Made by a program: the position numbers and the translations under genes
Source: Tianweitania sp. UT-5YL-CI-8
Lineage (GTDB): Bacteria; Pseudomonadota; Alphaproteobacteria; Rhizobiales; Rhizobiaceae
Direction: 5' to 3'
DNA: 64,000 bases
Assembly (NCBI RefSeq): GCF_030010215.1
Contig: NZ_JASCRR010000009.1
Span: 124,001-188,000, forward strand
In this document: in pieces, positions 52,429-60,990 of the stretch
Numbering within the stretch: position 1 is the stretch's first letter
Layout: every line of letters begins with the position of its first letter
Notes under the pieces: generated by a model
Told to the model about the DNA's origin: nothing
The model's database searches: none
What the model saw: only the letters and a program-made list of their open reading frames with translations

Positions 52429-52513
52429 ATCTGATATATTAGTGATATCCAATCATGAAGACGCGGCCCTGTCAATGCCTCTTATCGTCTGATATATGAG
52501 ATGGATATTATCC
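52429..52513. promoter_or_regulatory. Operator repeats between the hydroxyproline operon and its GntR regulator
   Basis: CTGATATAT occurs twice in the same direction (52431-52439 and 52489-52497), each followed by GATAT. A perfect palindrome GGATATTATCC lies at 52503-52513, and GATAT-N7-ATATC at 52433-52449. Such AT-rich repeats in the 115-bp divergent region are likely GntR (FadR-type) sites. Confidence 0.65.
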
Positions 52514-52533
52514 TGTTTCTAAAGAGGTAGCCG

Positions 52534-53181
52534 ATGGATTCTGAGAATTTAGAGCCGTTGGCGATGCAGGCCTACCGCACGCTCGAGCGGATGATTGTCA
52601 CCTTGGAGCTGTCTCCGGGGAGCGTTGCTACGGAAGCTGCCCTGATCGACAAGCTCGGGCTCGGTCGTACGCCGGTGCGCGAGGCTATCCAGCGCCTTGC
52701 TTGGGAAGGCCTGCTGGAAGTCCGCCCGCGCGCCGGCCTGGCGATCACCCAATTGCACCCCGCAGACTGGGTGCGGGTGATCGATGCGCGGCGGGGGGTG
52801 GAGATTGTACTCGCGCGCTCGGCGGCCCGCTTTGTGACCCAGGAGGCAGCGCACCGATTCCACGATGCGGCCATTGCCATGCAGCAGGCCGTTTTATCTG
52901 GCAATGTCGTCGCCTTTCTCGACGCGGATAAGGCTTTTGACGATGCGCTGGCGCTGGCGTCCGATAATCCGTTTGCCACGCGCGTCGCAGCACCGTTGCA
53001 GACGCACAGCCGCCGCTACTGGTTCCGCCACCAGCGCGAGACCGGCCTGGCGGAATCCGCCGAGCATCATGTCGGGCTGATCCGGATGATCCTCGAACAT
53101 GACGAGGATGGCGCCGCCGCAGAGGCCGACCGCCTCATGACGCTGCTGCGCAGCCATGCGCAGAGTGCGGCGCTGCGGTAA
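52534..53181 (+). CDS. GntR-family regulator (FadR/FCD type)
   Basis: A 215-aa regulator. The winged helix (about 10-75) reads TEAALIDKLGLGRTPVREAI, then LAWEGLLEVRPRAGL; the C-terminal FCD ligand domain has the metal-type histidines (HHVGLIRMILEHDEDGAA). AGAGG lies 8 nt before the ATG. Divergent from the hydroxyproline operon, so its likely effector is hydroxyproline or an intermediate. Confidence 0.93.
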   Translation: MDSENLEPLAMQAYRTLERMIVTLELSPGSVATEAALIDKLGLGRTPVREAIQRLAWEGLLEVRPRAGLAITQLHPADWVRVIDARRGVEIVLARSAARFVTQEAAHRFHDAAIAMQQAVLSGNVVAFLDADKAFDDALALASDNPFATRVAAPLQTHSRRYWFRHQRETGLAESAEHHVGLIRMILEHDEDGAAAEADRLMTLLRSHAQSAALR

Positions 53182-53208
53182 TACCAGCCCGACACTCCCA
53201 CGACCGAA

Positions 53209-53239
53209 ACAAAAAGGGCGCAGCCAAAGCCGCGCCCTT
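53209..53239 (-). terminator. Rho-independent terminator of mmsA
   Basis: Stem AAGGGCGC / GCGCCCTT with a 10-nt loop; on the minus strand it is followed by TTTG. It lies between the convergent GntR and mmsA genes. Confidence 0.85.
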
Positions 53240-53261
53240 GATCTCTTGTTGCGAAAAACGC

Positions 53262-54758
53262 TCAGTTCATCGTCGGGATGACGAACTCGGCGCCATCCTT
53301 GATGCCGGACGGCCAACGCGAGGTGACGGTCTTGGTCTTGGTGTAGAAGCGGAACGCGTCCGCGCCGTGCTGGTTGAGATCGCCGAAAGACGAAGCCTTC
53401 CAACCGCCGAAGGTGTAGTAGGCAATCGGCACCGGGATCGGCACGTTGACGCCGACCATGCCGACCTGAACGCGCGAGGCGAAGTCGCGGGCCGCGTCGC
53501 CGTCGCGGGTGAAGATGGCGGTGCCGTTGCCCATCTCGTGCTCGTTGGTGATCTTCAGCGCGTAATCGTAGTTGGGCGCCCGCACCACCGACAGCACCGG
53601 TCCAAAGATTTCTTCCTTGTAGATGCGCATGTCGGGCGTGACGTTGTCGAACAGGCAGCCGCCCATATAGTAGCCGTTCTCGTAGCCCTGCATCTTGAAG
53701 CCGCGGCCATCGACGACCAGCTTGGCGCCTTCGTTCACGCCGATATCAACGTAGTTCTTGATGCGATCCAGCGCCTGGCTCGTGACGACTGGACCGAAAT
53801 CCGCCGAGGAATCCGTGGACGGGCCGACCTTGAGGCTTTCGACACGGGGAATGAGCTTTTCCATCAGGCGGTTCGCGGTGTCTTCGCCCACCGGCACGGC
53901 AACGGAAATCGCCATGCAGCGCTCGCCTGCCGAGCCGTAGCCTGCGCCGATCAGCGCGTCGACGGTCTGGTCGAGATCGGCATCGGGCATGATGATCATA
54001 TGGTTCTTGGCACCGCCGAAGCACTGGACGCGCTTGCCGTTAGCGCAACCGCGCGAATAGATGTATTCGGCGATCGGCGTCGAGCCGACGAAGCCGACGG
54101 CCTTGATGTCGCGGTCGTCAAGAATGGCGTCGACCACTTCCTTATCGCCGTTGACGACGTTGAGCACGCCTGCCGGCAGGCCTGCTTCAAGGAACAGTTC
54201 GGCGATGCGAATCGGTACGCCGGGATCGCGCTCGGACGGCTTGAGGATGAAGGCGTTGCCGCAAGCAATGGCGGGGGCAATCTTCCACAGCGGGATCATG
54301 GCCGGAAAGTTGAACGGGGTGATTCCGGCAACGACGCCGAGCGCCTGCCGCATCGAATAGACGTCTATGCCGGTGCCGGCATTGTCGGTGAACTCGCCCT
54401 TCAGCATGTGCGGGGCGCCGATGCAGACTTCCACCACTTCAAGGCCGCGCTGGATGTCGCCCTTGGCGTCGGCGATGGTCTTGCCATGCTCGCGCGCCAG
54501 CAACTCGGCAAGCGAGTCATATTCCTTCTGGACGAGTTCGAGGAACTTCATCAGCACGCGCGCCCGGCGCTGCGGGTTGGTCGCGGCCCAGCCGACCTGT
54601 GCTGCCTTGGCGTTCTCGACGGCGGCGCGCAGTTCGGCGGCGGAGGCGAGAGCGACGGTGCCGCGCACCGTGCCGTCCATCGGCTGCATCACGTCCTGCT
54701 TGCGTCCGCTGGTTCCGGCGACATGCTTGCCGCCAATGAAATGTCCGTAATCGACCAT
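53262..54758 (-). CDS. mmsA: CoA-acylating methylmalonate-semialdehyde dehydrogenase
   Basis: A 498-aa aldehyde dehydrogenase of valine and inositol breakdown (methylmalonate or malonate semialdehyde to propionyl- or acetyl-CoA). The catalytic cysteine is C281 in GSAGERCMAIS; GITPFNFPAMIPLWKIAPAI is the MmsA-type segment. ATG 54758 (MVDYGHFIGG) is used with GGGAG 8 nt upstream. Divergent from a LysR gene. It is not the 2-oxoglutarate semialdehyde dehydrogenase missing from the neighbouring hydroxyproline set. Confidence 0.95.
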   Translation of the reverse strand: MVDYGHFIGGKHVAGTSGRKQDVMQPMDGTVRGTVALASAAELRAAVENAKAAQVGWAATNPQRRARVLMKFLELVQKEYDSLAELLAREHGKTIADAKGDIQRGLEVVEVCIGAPHMLKGEFTDNAGTGIDVYSMRQALGVVAGITPFNFPAMIPLWKIAPAIACGNAFILKPSERDPGVPIRIAELFLEAGLPAGVLNVVNGDKEVVDAILDDRDIKAVGFVGSTPIAEYIYSRGCANGKRVQCFGGAKNHMIIMPDADLDQTVDALIGAGYGSAGERCMAISVAVPVGEDTANRLMEKLIPRVESLKVGPSTDSSADFGPVVTSQALDRIKNYVDIGVNEGAKLVVDGRGFKMQGYENGYYMGGCLFDNVTPDMRIYKEEIFGPVLSVVRAPNYDYALKITNEHEMGNGTAIFTRDGDAARDFASRVQVGMVGVNVPIPVPIAYYTFGGWKASSFGDLNQHGADAFRFYTKTKTVTSRWPSGIKDGAEFVIPTMN

Positions 54759-54871
54759 TGTTTCGCTCCCTGAAGGATTATTCGGGCATTGTTGCCCTTT
54801 GAGCCAGGCAATGCAACGCGCAAGGGCGAACCATCCGATGTGCAAAAAATAAACAACAAATAGCGCTTGGG

Positions 54872-54895
54872 CATTATTTATCGCAAATGGTAATG
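54872..54895. promoter_or_regulatory. Candidate LysR binding site between mmsA and the LysR gene
   Basis: CATTA, 14 nt, TAATG: an interrupted palindrome 23 bp before the LysR ATG, in the 159-bp divergent gap. Confidence 0.45.
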
Positions 54896-54917
54896 TTCAA
54901 GTGAGTGGGAGGCGGCG

Positions 54918-55799
54918 ATGAATTGGGATGACGTTCGTATTTTCCTGGCCGTGGCGCGCGCAGGCCAGATTCTCGGTGCGGCACGGCGACTGGAACTCAA
55001 CCATGCAACGGTTTCAAGGCGCATCGCCGCGTTGGAGGAAGCGCTGCATGCCAAGCTTTTTCGCCGGCTGACCACGGGCAGCGAACTGACGCCGGCGGGC
55101 GAGCGGTTTCTCGGCATAGCAGAACGCATGGAAGCGGACATGATCGCCGCCCGCGCCGAGGTCTCTGGCGAAGGCGACGATATTTCCGGCACGGTGCGGA
55201 TCGGCGCACCGGACGGCTTTGGCGTGGCCTTCCTGGCGCCGCGTCTCGGTCCGCTGACGACCATGCATCAGGGCCTGCGCATCCAACTCGTGCCGGTGCC
55301 GCGCTCCTTCTCGCTGTCGCGGCGCGAAGCCGATATCGTCATCACCACCGAACGGCCAAGCGAAGGCCGGCTAGTGGCGGGCAAACTGGTGGACTACACG
55401 CTCGGCCTTTATGTCTCGCGTGGCTATGCCGACGAGCACGGGCTGCCGGCATCGCAGGAGGACTTGGCCAAGCATCGCCTGATCGGCTACGTGCCTGACC
55501 TCGTGGTGAGCCAGTCGCTAGACTATGCGTCCGAATTCAGCCCCGACTGGGACTCGGCGTTTTCGATTTCATCCGCACTTGGCCAGGTCGAAGCCGTGCG
55601 GGCCGGCGCCGGCATCGGCATCCTGCACAGCTTCATCGCGCGCACCTTCGAGGAATTGGTGCCTGTGCGGGTAGCGCCGCCCATCCGCCGCGCCTACTGG
55701 CTGATCTACCATGAATCGGTCCGCCCGCTGCGGCGCATCCAGACGGTTGCCGGCTATATCACCAAGGCGGTCGAGCGCGAACGCGCGCTGTTCCTCTAG
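54918..55799 (+). CDS. LysR-family transcriptional regulator
   Basis: A 293-aa regulator. The N-terminal winged helix is MNWDDVRIFLAVARAGQILG, then RLELNHATVSRRIAALEEAL. The rest is the two-lobed effector domain (VRIGAPDGFGVAFLAPRLG). Divergent from mmsA, which is its probable target along with its own gene. It converges with rppH. Confidence 0.93.
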   Translation: MNWDDVRIFLAVARAGQILGAARRLELNHATVSRRIAALEEALHAKLFRRLTTGSELTPAGERFLGIAERMEADMIAARAEVSGEGDDISGTVRIGAPDGFGVAFLAPRLGPLTTMHQGLRIQLVPVPRSFSLSRREADIVITTERPSEGRLVAGKLVDYTLGLYVSRGYADEHGLPASQEDLAKHRLIGYVPDLVVSQSLDYASEFSPDWDSAFSISSALGQVEAVRAGAGIGILHSFIARTFEELVPVRVAPPIRRAYWLIYHESVRPLRRIQTVAGYITKAVERERALFL

Positions 55800-55832
55800 A
55801 GTGATCGAGCCGGTCGGTCGTCCACCGCCCCT

Positions 55833-56354
55833 CTATTCGGCGAGATGCCGGAAAGCGGCGACCACCTCGTCATAAACCTTGCGCTTAAACGGAACGATGA
55901 GGTCGGGAAGCTCCCGCATCGGCTTCCACTCCCAACGGTCGAATTCGGCCTCATGGCCTCCGGGCGGTGGGTTGATGGCGATTTCGCTTTCGTCTCCCTC
56001 GAAGCGGAACGCAAACCACTTTTGGGTCTGGCCGCGATACTTGCCGTTGAGCGCAATGCCCATCATGTGCTCGGGCAGGTCGTAGTTGATCCACTCCGGG
56101 GCTTCGGCGAGCAGCGTCACACTGCGCATGCCGGTTTCCTCGTAGAGTTCGCGCAGCGCAGCCGGCAGCGGATCCTCACCCTTGTCGATACCGCCTTGCG
56201 GCATCTGCCACAATTTGTCGGCACCGGTCATTTCGCTGAGTTCGTCGACCAGCCGATGTCCGGCCCAGACCAATCCCTGGTTGTTCAGCACCATGATGCC
56301 GACGCAGGGCCGATATGGCAGGTCGTGCGGGTCGACGGCCTTCTTCTTCGACAT
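55833..56354 (-). CDS. rppH: RNA pyrophosphohydrolase
   Basis: A 173-aa Nudix enzyme that removes pyrophosphate from 5' ends of mRNA and so starts decay. The Nudix box [20 protein letters not shown], followed by TGM, is complete. [21 protein letters not shown] is the RppH-type beginning. I chose ATG 56354 ([11 protein letters not shown]) with GAGG 9 nt upstream; the longer frame to 56432 adds non-family sequence. It follows ctpA on the same strand. Confidence 0.95.
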   Translation of the reverse strand: MSKKKAVDPHDLPYRPCVGIMVLNNQGLVWAGHRLVDELSEMTGADKLWQMPQGGIDKGEDPLPAALRELYEETGMRSVTLLAEAPEWINYDLPEHMMGIALNGKYRGQTQKWFAFRFEGDESEIAINPPPGGHEAEFDRWEWKPMRELPDLIVPFKRKVYDEVVAAFRHLAE

Positions 56355-56447
56355 GGATTCAGCCTCTTTCGGTGATGACAAATCAAAACTGCCGGAGACT
56401 GGCGTCTCCGGCAGGGAATCGAAACTCTTCAAACGGGACGCCGAACC

Positions 56448-57773
56448 TTACTGGTTCATCACGGCCTTCTGCGGGTTCGGCGGGAACGACGGATCCGTCT
56501 TCACGCCGCGCAACAGGTCGAGCGCGTAGTTCAGCTGCAGATCATCCTTGGGCTCCGGCGGCACATAGGCCGACGAACCCGAACCCTCGTCGCCCTCTTC
56601 CACACCCTTGATATGGCCTTTGAGTTCGGACTCGCCACGCGTGACGTCCTGGCCCTTGAGGTCATCCGGCAGCGGCTGGTCGACCTTGATGTCCGGCGAG
56701 ATGCCCTTGCCCTGGATCGACTTGCCCGACGGCGTGTAATAAAGCGCCGTGGTCAGGCGCAACGCACCGTTCTCGGCCAGCGGGATGATGGTCTGCACCG
56801 AGCCCTTGCCGAAGGACTGCGTTCCAACCACCGTCGCGCGGCGATGATCCTGCAACGCACCCGCAACGATCTCGGAAGCACTCGCAGAACCGCCATTGAT
56901 CAGCACGATCAGCGGCTTGCCGTCGATCAGATCGCCGGGACGGGAGTCGAAGCGGGTGACGTCCTTCGGATCGCGGCCGCGGGTGGAAACCACCTCGCCA
57001 CGGTCGAGGAACGCGTCTGAAACGCTGACAGCCTGGTCGAGCAGACCACCCGGGTTGAGGCGCAGATCGAGCACGTAGCCCTTGAGCTTGTCGGCAGGAA
57101 TGTCCTTCTTGATCGTGGTAATGGCAGCCTGCAGATCGTCGAAGGTCTTTTCCGTAAACGAGGTCACCTTCATGTAGCCGACGTCGTTCTCGACGCGGAA
57201 CTTGACAGCCTTGACCTTAATGATGTCGCGCACGACCTCGATATTGATCGGCTTGTCGGCACCTTGGCGCAGAATTTCGAGCTTGATGGGCGTGTTCACC
57301 AGCCCGCGCATCTTCTCGACCGCATCGTTCAGCGTGAGGCCGCGAACTTCCTGTCCATCGATCTTGGAAATGAAATCGCCCGCCAGAACGCCTGCCTTGG
57401 CTGCGGGGGTGTCATCGATCGGGGTGATGACCTTGACGAGTTCGTTCTCCATCGTCACCTCGATGCCGAGGCCTCCGAACTCACCCTTGGTCTGGACGCG
57501 CATGTCCTTGGCCGCTTCCGCATTCATGTAGGACGAATGCGGGTCGAGCGAGGTGAGCATGCCGTTAATGGCGTTTTCGACCAGCGATTTGTCGTCCGGC
57601 GGGGTCACATACTGGCCCCGGACCCGCTCGAAGATGTCTCCGAAGATCGAAAGCTGCTTGTAGGTGTCCGAAGCCGCCGCATTCGCCGTCGCGCTCGCGC
57701 CGCCCTGGACGAGGCTCATGGCGGAGGCGCCCATCAAGGCCCCGGCAACAAGAAGCGACAGTTTACGCATCAT
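56448..57773 (-). CDS. ctpA: Carboxy-terminal processing peptidase (S41)
   Basis: A 441-aa periplasmic protease. A signal sequence or anchor at 1-25, then an N-terminal helical part, a PDZ domain (about 85-170, GGLGIEVTMENELVKVITPI) and the S41 domain. The Ser-Lys pair is in NGGSASASEIVAGAL and GTQSFGKGSVQT. Length is usual. Of two adjacent ATG codons I take 57773, with AGG 7 nt upstream. The gene begins one base after the envC stop. Confidence 0.95.
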   Translation of the reverse strand: MMRKLSLLVAGALMGASAMSLVQGGASATANAAASDTYKQLSIFGDIFERVRGQYVTPPDDKSLVENAINGMLTSLDPHSSYMNAEAAKDMRVQTKGEFGGLGIEVTMENELVKVITPIDDTPAAKAGVLAGDFISKIDGQEVRGLTLNDAVEKMRGLVNTPIKLEILRQGADKPINIEVVRDIIKVKAVKFRVENDVGYMKVTSFTEKTFDDLQAAITTIKKDIPADKLKGYVLDLRLNPGGLLDQAVSVSDAFLDRGEVVSTRGRDPKDVTRFDSRPGDLIDGKPLIVLINGGSASASEIVAGALQDHRRATVVGTQSFGKGSVQTIIPLAENGALRLTTALYYTPSGKSIQGKGISPDIKVDQPLPDDLKGQDVTRGESELKGHIKGVEEGDEGSGSSAYVPPEPKDDLQLNYALDLLRGVKTDPSFPPNPQKAVMNQ

Positions 57774-57774
57774 T

Positions 57775-59061
57775 TCAGGTCCTTCCAGAAATACGGTCCG
57801 CCCACCACGGAGCTGGATCGACGGGTTTTCCATCCTTACGGAACTCTACATAGAGTTCCGGTGTCGCATCTTCAGCGCCAGAATTGGACATATCAGCCAC
57901 TCTGGCCTCTCCCATCGCACCGATCGGCTCACCCGACAAAACGGACTGCCCCGGCGCGACATTGATTCTGGTCATCCCCGCCAGGACGACATGATAGCCA
58001 TCCCCGGCGTTCAGGATCAAGAGTTGCCCGTAAGAACGGAACGGACCTGCATACAAAACGCTCCCATCCATAGGTGCAGTGACGATGGCGTTCGATTGTG
58101 TCGCAACCATGTCGCCAAGCATCACGCCGCCGTTACCATCGGAGCTGCCGAAACGTCGCATGACTTTGCCGACCACGGGAAGTGCGACCTGTCCGCGCAT
58201 CAGCGAAAACGGCGTCGAAGCCACTAGCCTGTTGGCCTTGGGAACCGGCAGCGAAGCAAGTTCTGCGTGGCGGCGTTCTGCCTCTTCCAATGCCTTCTGC
58301 GCTGCGGCTTCCGCCGCCTGGCGTTTCGCCGCCTCGCGCTCGGCGGATGCGATCAAGTCGCGCAGGCTTTCGGCCCGGCTTGCCAACTCGGCGGAGCGTT
58401 TCCTCTCATCGACCAGCGCCAGCTCGGTTGCGCTCTGCAGCCGCGCCTTCTCTTCCATCAAAAGTTCGAGGCGCTTTTTCTCGGCTGCCTGTTCTTCCAT
58501 GGCCGCTGTGAGCCGCGTCCGTTCGGCTTCGATGGACGCGGTGACCCTGGAGAGTTCACGAAGGTCGGCGATCAGGATGTCGGTTTCTTCCCGCAGTTCC
58601 GGCACGACGGCGCCCAGGAGAATGGCGCTGCGGACCGACGACAGCGCGTCTTCCGGCTTCACCAGAATGGCGGGCGGCGGGTTGAGACCCATGCGCTGCA
58701 ACGCGCCCAGCACCTCGGCGAGCACAGCGCTGCGCGCGGCGAGCGAGGTGCGGATGCCGCCTTCCTGCTGCTTAAGGCCTTCCATCTTGCCGCCGATGAC
58801 CTCGATGTCTTCGCCCAGCTTGCGCTCGGTCTTGGCCGATTGGATCAGCGAGGCGGTGATGCTGGCGTGATCCTTCTTCACCCCCGCAATATCGTCGGCG
58901 AGCCGCTCCAGGCGCTCGGCCGACAGGGTTATCTCATTTGAGATGGTCTCATATTCCGCGCGCGTGGCATCAGGGTTGGATGCCGAGGCGTCCTGCGCAT
59001 GGCCTACTTGCGCGGCACACAGGAGCATGACCGCACCGACAAGGCAGCGCAGCAGATGCAT
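57775..59061 (-). CDS. EnvC-like murein hydrolase activator (LytM domain degenerate)
   Basis: A 428-aa periplasmic protein. Signal peptide MHLLRCLVGAVMLLCAAQVG with cleavage after HAQ or nearby. Two coiled-coil blocks follow (about 35-110 and 160-270, Glu/Ala/Arg-rich), then a LytM/M23 domain (about 300-425). The zinc ligands are lost: the usual HxxxD place reads VMLGDMV and the HxH place reads LYVEFRK. This is the EnvC pattern of an amidase activator without own activity. ATG 59061 fits the signal peptide better than 59091. It precedes ctpA, a frequent neighbour. Confidence 0.88.
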   Translation of the reverse strand: MHLLRCLVGAVMLLCAAQVGHAQDASASNPDATRAEYETISNEITLSAERLERLADDIAGVKKDHASITASLIQSAKTERKLGEDIEVIGGKMEGLKQQEGGIRTSLAARSAVLAEVLGALQRMGLNPPPAILVKPEDALSSVRSAILLGAVVPELREETDILIADLRELSRVTASIEAERTRLTAAMEEQAAEKKRLELLMEEKARLQSATELALVDERKRSAELASRAESLRDLIASAEREAAKRQAAEAAAQKALEEAERRHAELASLPVPKANRLVASTPFSLMRGQVALPVVGKVMRRFGSSDGNGGVMLGDMVATQSNAIVTAPMDGSVLYAGPFRSYGQLLILNAGDGYHVVLAGMTRINVAPGQSVLSGEPIGAMGEARVADMSNSGAEDATPELYVEFRKDGKPVDPAPWWADRISGRT

Positions 59062-59230
59062 TCGTCCAAGGCTGTTCCGGCAGAAGATCATCCGGCGTCC
59101 CGTTTGCGTCGCGGCATTGTAGAGGGGGCTGTGTTAACGAACCATCAACCATGATCGACCGGCCTCATTGCGGCCATGCCTGATGGTAGATTTTGGCGAA
59201 TTCCGGGCACAGGCTATTTCCGGCCGGCCG

Positions 59231-59713
59231 CTATGCCCGATGATAGGGGTGTCCCGACAGGATGGTGGCAGCACGATAGAGCTGTTCGCCCAGCATGATG
59301 CGCACCATCTGGTGCGGCCACGTAGCTGCTCCGAACGAAACCAGCAGCGACGCTTCCGATCGCAGCGACTCGTCGTGCCCGTCCGGTCCGCCGATTGCGA
59401 GCATCAGCGATTTCTGGCCGCCGTCGCGAATGGCGGCGATGCGGTCGGCGAAAGTCTGGGACGAAATATTCTTTCCGCGCTCGTCCAGAAGGATCAGAGC
59501 GCTGCCCGGCGCCATGGCGGCGCGCAACTTGCCGGCTTCCTCGCGGCGACGTTCATCGAGGTCGCGCGCGCGGCTTTCGACGGTTTCGGTTATGCCGCCA
59601 AAATCAAACCCGAGGGACGCGGCGCTTTTTGCGAAACGGTCGAAATAACGGTCCGCAAGTTCCTTTTCGGGGCCGGCCTTCATCCGGCCCACGACATGTA
59701 CCGCGACTTTCAT
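59231..59713 (-). CDS. rlmH: 23S rRNA (pseudouridine1915-N3)-methyltransferase RlmH
   Basis: A 160-aa SPOUT methyltransferase acting on helix 69 of the large subunit. The SAM-binding knot is seen in LMLAIGGPDGHDESL and the end WPHQMVRIMLGEQLYRAATI with HPYHRA is characteristic. It lies 6 bp after rsfS, another ribosome-related gene. Confidence 0.96.
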   Translation of the reverse strand: MKVAVHVVGRMKAGPEKELADRYFDRFAKSAASLGFDFGGITETVESRARDLDERRREEAGKLRAAMAPGSALILLDERGKNISSQTFADRIAAIRDGGQKSLMLAIGGPDGHDESLRSEASLLVSFGAATWPHQMVRIMLGEQLYRAATILSGHPYHRA

Positions 59714-59719
59714 CCAGGC

Positions 59720-60214
59720 TCAGTGCAGCGTTTCTTCACCGAGGTCGGGAGCCATCCACATCTTTTCGATGTTGTAGAACTCCCTCACTTCCGGACGGAA
59801 CACATGCACGATGATATCGCCCGAATCGATCAGGACCCAGTCAGCCCCTGCCAGCCCTTCGACGCGCGCAGTGCCGAGACCGGCATCCTTGAGCGCCTTG
59901 AGCAGGTGGTCCGATACTGCGGCCACATGACGGTGCGATCGGCCCGACGCGACGACCATGTAGTCGCCGAGGCTCGATTTCCGCTGGATGTCGATGGAGA
60001 CGATGTTTTCGGCCTTGGAGTCGTCCAGACTGGCAAGGACTATTTCGAGGGCTCGGGACACGGCGTCGCTTCCGCTGATCCCGGCCGGCGAAGGCACGAT
60101 GTCGGCCTTCTTCCGCAGTGCTGTTCTCAGTGTCTTTCCTTCCGAAACAAGAACAACCAAAATCACCTTTCCGGTGACCCCTCTTAGATAGGCAGAGTCC
60201 TGCAACAGTTTCAA
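59720..60214 (-). CDS. rsfS: Ribosomal silencing factor RsfS
   Basis: Binds protein L14 of the 50S subunit and blocks joining with 30S in starving cells. The core (about residues 50-160) starts SDAVSRALEIVLASLDDSKA, with SSLGDYMVVASGRSHRHVAA, ADWVLIDSGDIIVHVF and YNIEKMWM. The start is uncertain: there is no ATG. The longest frame opens with TTG at 60214; a GTG at 60166 and a CTG preceded by GGAAGGA near 60130 are alternatives giving a more usual length. Confidence 0.92.
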   Translation of the reverse strand: MKLLQDSAYLRGVTGKVILVVLVSEGKTLRTALRKKADIVPSPAGISGSDAVSRALEIVLASLDDSKAENIVSIDIQRKSSLGDYMVVASGRSHRHVAAVSDHLLKALKDAGLGTARVEGLAGADWVLIDSGDIIVHVFRPEVREFYNIEKMWMAPDLGEETLH

Positions 60215-60268
60215 GACGACCGAACGATCAAAACTTAGCTTCAGAAGGATGATGTCCGAGCGTGACTT

Positions 60269-60895
60269 TTACCCGCCCGCCGTGCCGTTCCTGATGGCGG
60301 TCGACGACAAGGGCGAGCGCGGACCATGGATAAACGTCCAGGCCGGTGCCTTGATCCGCGCAAGGCGCGGCGCGTCCGCCTCGTCCACCCGCGCATAGTC
60401 GAAAGTCTTTGCCACCACCGACGACAGGAACGACAGAGTCGCACCTGGCCGGTCGATCACCGCAATCGGGAAAGTGGAGGCAATCTTCCGCCAGCGCTGC
60501 CAGCGGTGGAATTGCGCGAGATTGTCGGCGCCCATGACCCAGACGAAATCCACGCCGGGATTGCGCGCGTTAATCAGTTCGAGCGTGTCGGCGGTATAGC
60601 GGACATTGTAGCTCGCCTCGAACGCGGTGACCTTGATGCGCGGGTCGGTCGCGATTGTCTCGGACCGTTCCAGCCGCTCTCGGAGCGGCGCCAATTCGCG
60701 CGTGCTCTTGAGCGGGTTGCCCGGCGTTACCATCCACCAGAGCTGGTCGAGTGCGAGGCGGCGCAGCGCAATTTCGGCCACCAGCGCATGGCCGGCATGG
60801 GGCGGGTTAAACGAGCCGCCGAACAAGCCCACCCGCATGCCTTTTTCGACATAGGGCATGCGGAGGTAATGGGAGGGGACGTCAGGCAAGGTCAT
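60269..60895 (-). CDS. nadD: Nicotinate-nucleotide adenylyltransferase
   Basis: Makes deamido-NAD from nicotinate mononucleotide and ATP. GLFGGSFNPPHAGHALVAE (about residues 23-41) has the H-x-G-H motif and SSTAIR near the C-terminus is the second nucleotide-binding motif. At 208 aa the length is right; the first 19 residues are an extension and ATG 60838 would be the shorter start. It lies between proA and rsfS. Confidence 0.96.
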   Translation of the reverse strand: MTLPDVPSHYLRMPYVEKGMRVGLFGGSFNPPHAGHALVAEIALRRLALDQLWWMVTPGNPLKSTRELAPLRERLERSETIATDPRIKVTAFEASYNVRYTADTLELINARNPGVDFVWVMGADNLAQFHRWQRWRKIASTFPIAVIDRPGATLSFLSSVVAKTFDYARVDEADAPRLARIKAPAWTFIHGPRSPLSSTAIRNGTAGG

Positions 60896-60990
60896 GTGCT
60901 CTCACTCTCGCAGTCGAGAGCAGAATCGCACAGCGAGAGTGGGGCGCCGTAAAGCACTGTCGTTTCAGATCGAACCGAGCGCGGACAACG

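Noticed and set aside
53262-54758. mmsA as the missing final dehydrogenase of hydroxyproline breakdown
   Set aside because: The protein has the CoA-acylating MmsA sequence pattern, its own divergent LysR regulator, and is on the far side of the GntR gene.
53238-54773. A 511-aa plus-strand open frame opposite mmsA
   Set aside because: Antisense shadow of mmsA, which is intact and has its own terminator and start signals.
60903-60941. CACTCTCGC...GCGAGAGTG inverted repeat between proA and nadD as a terminator
   Set aside because: The arms are short, there is no T-run, and the genes on both sides appear to belong to the same conserved run.
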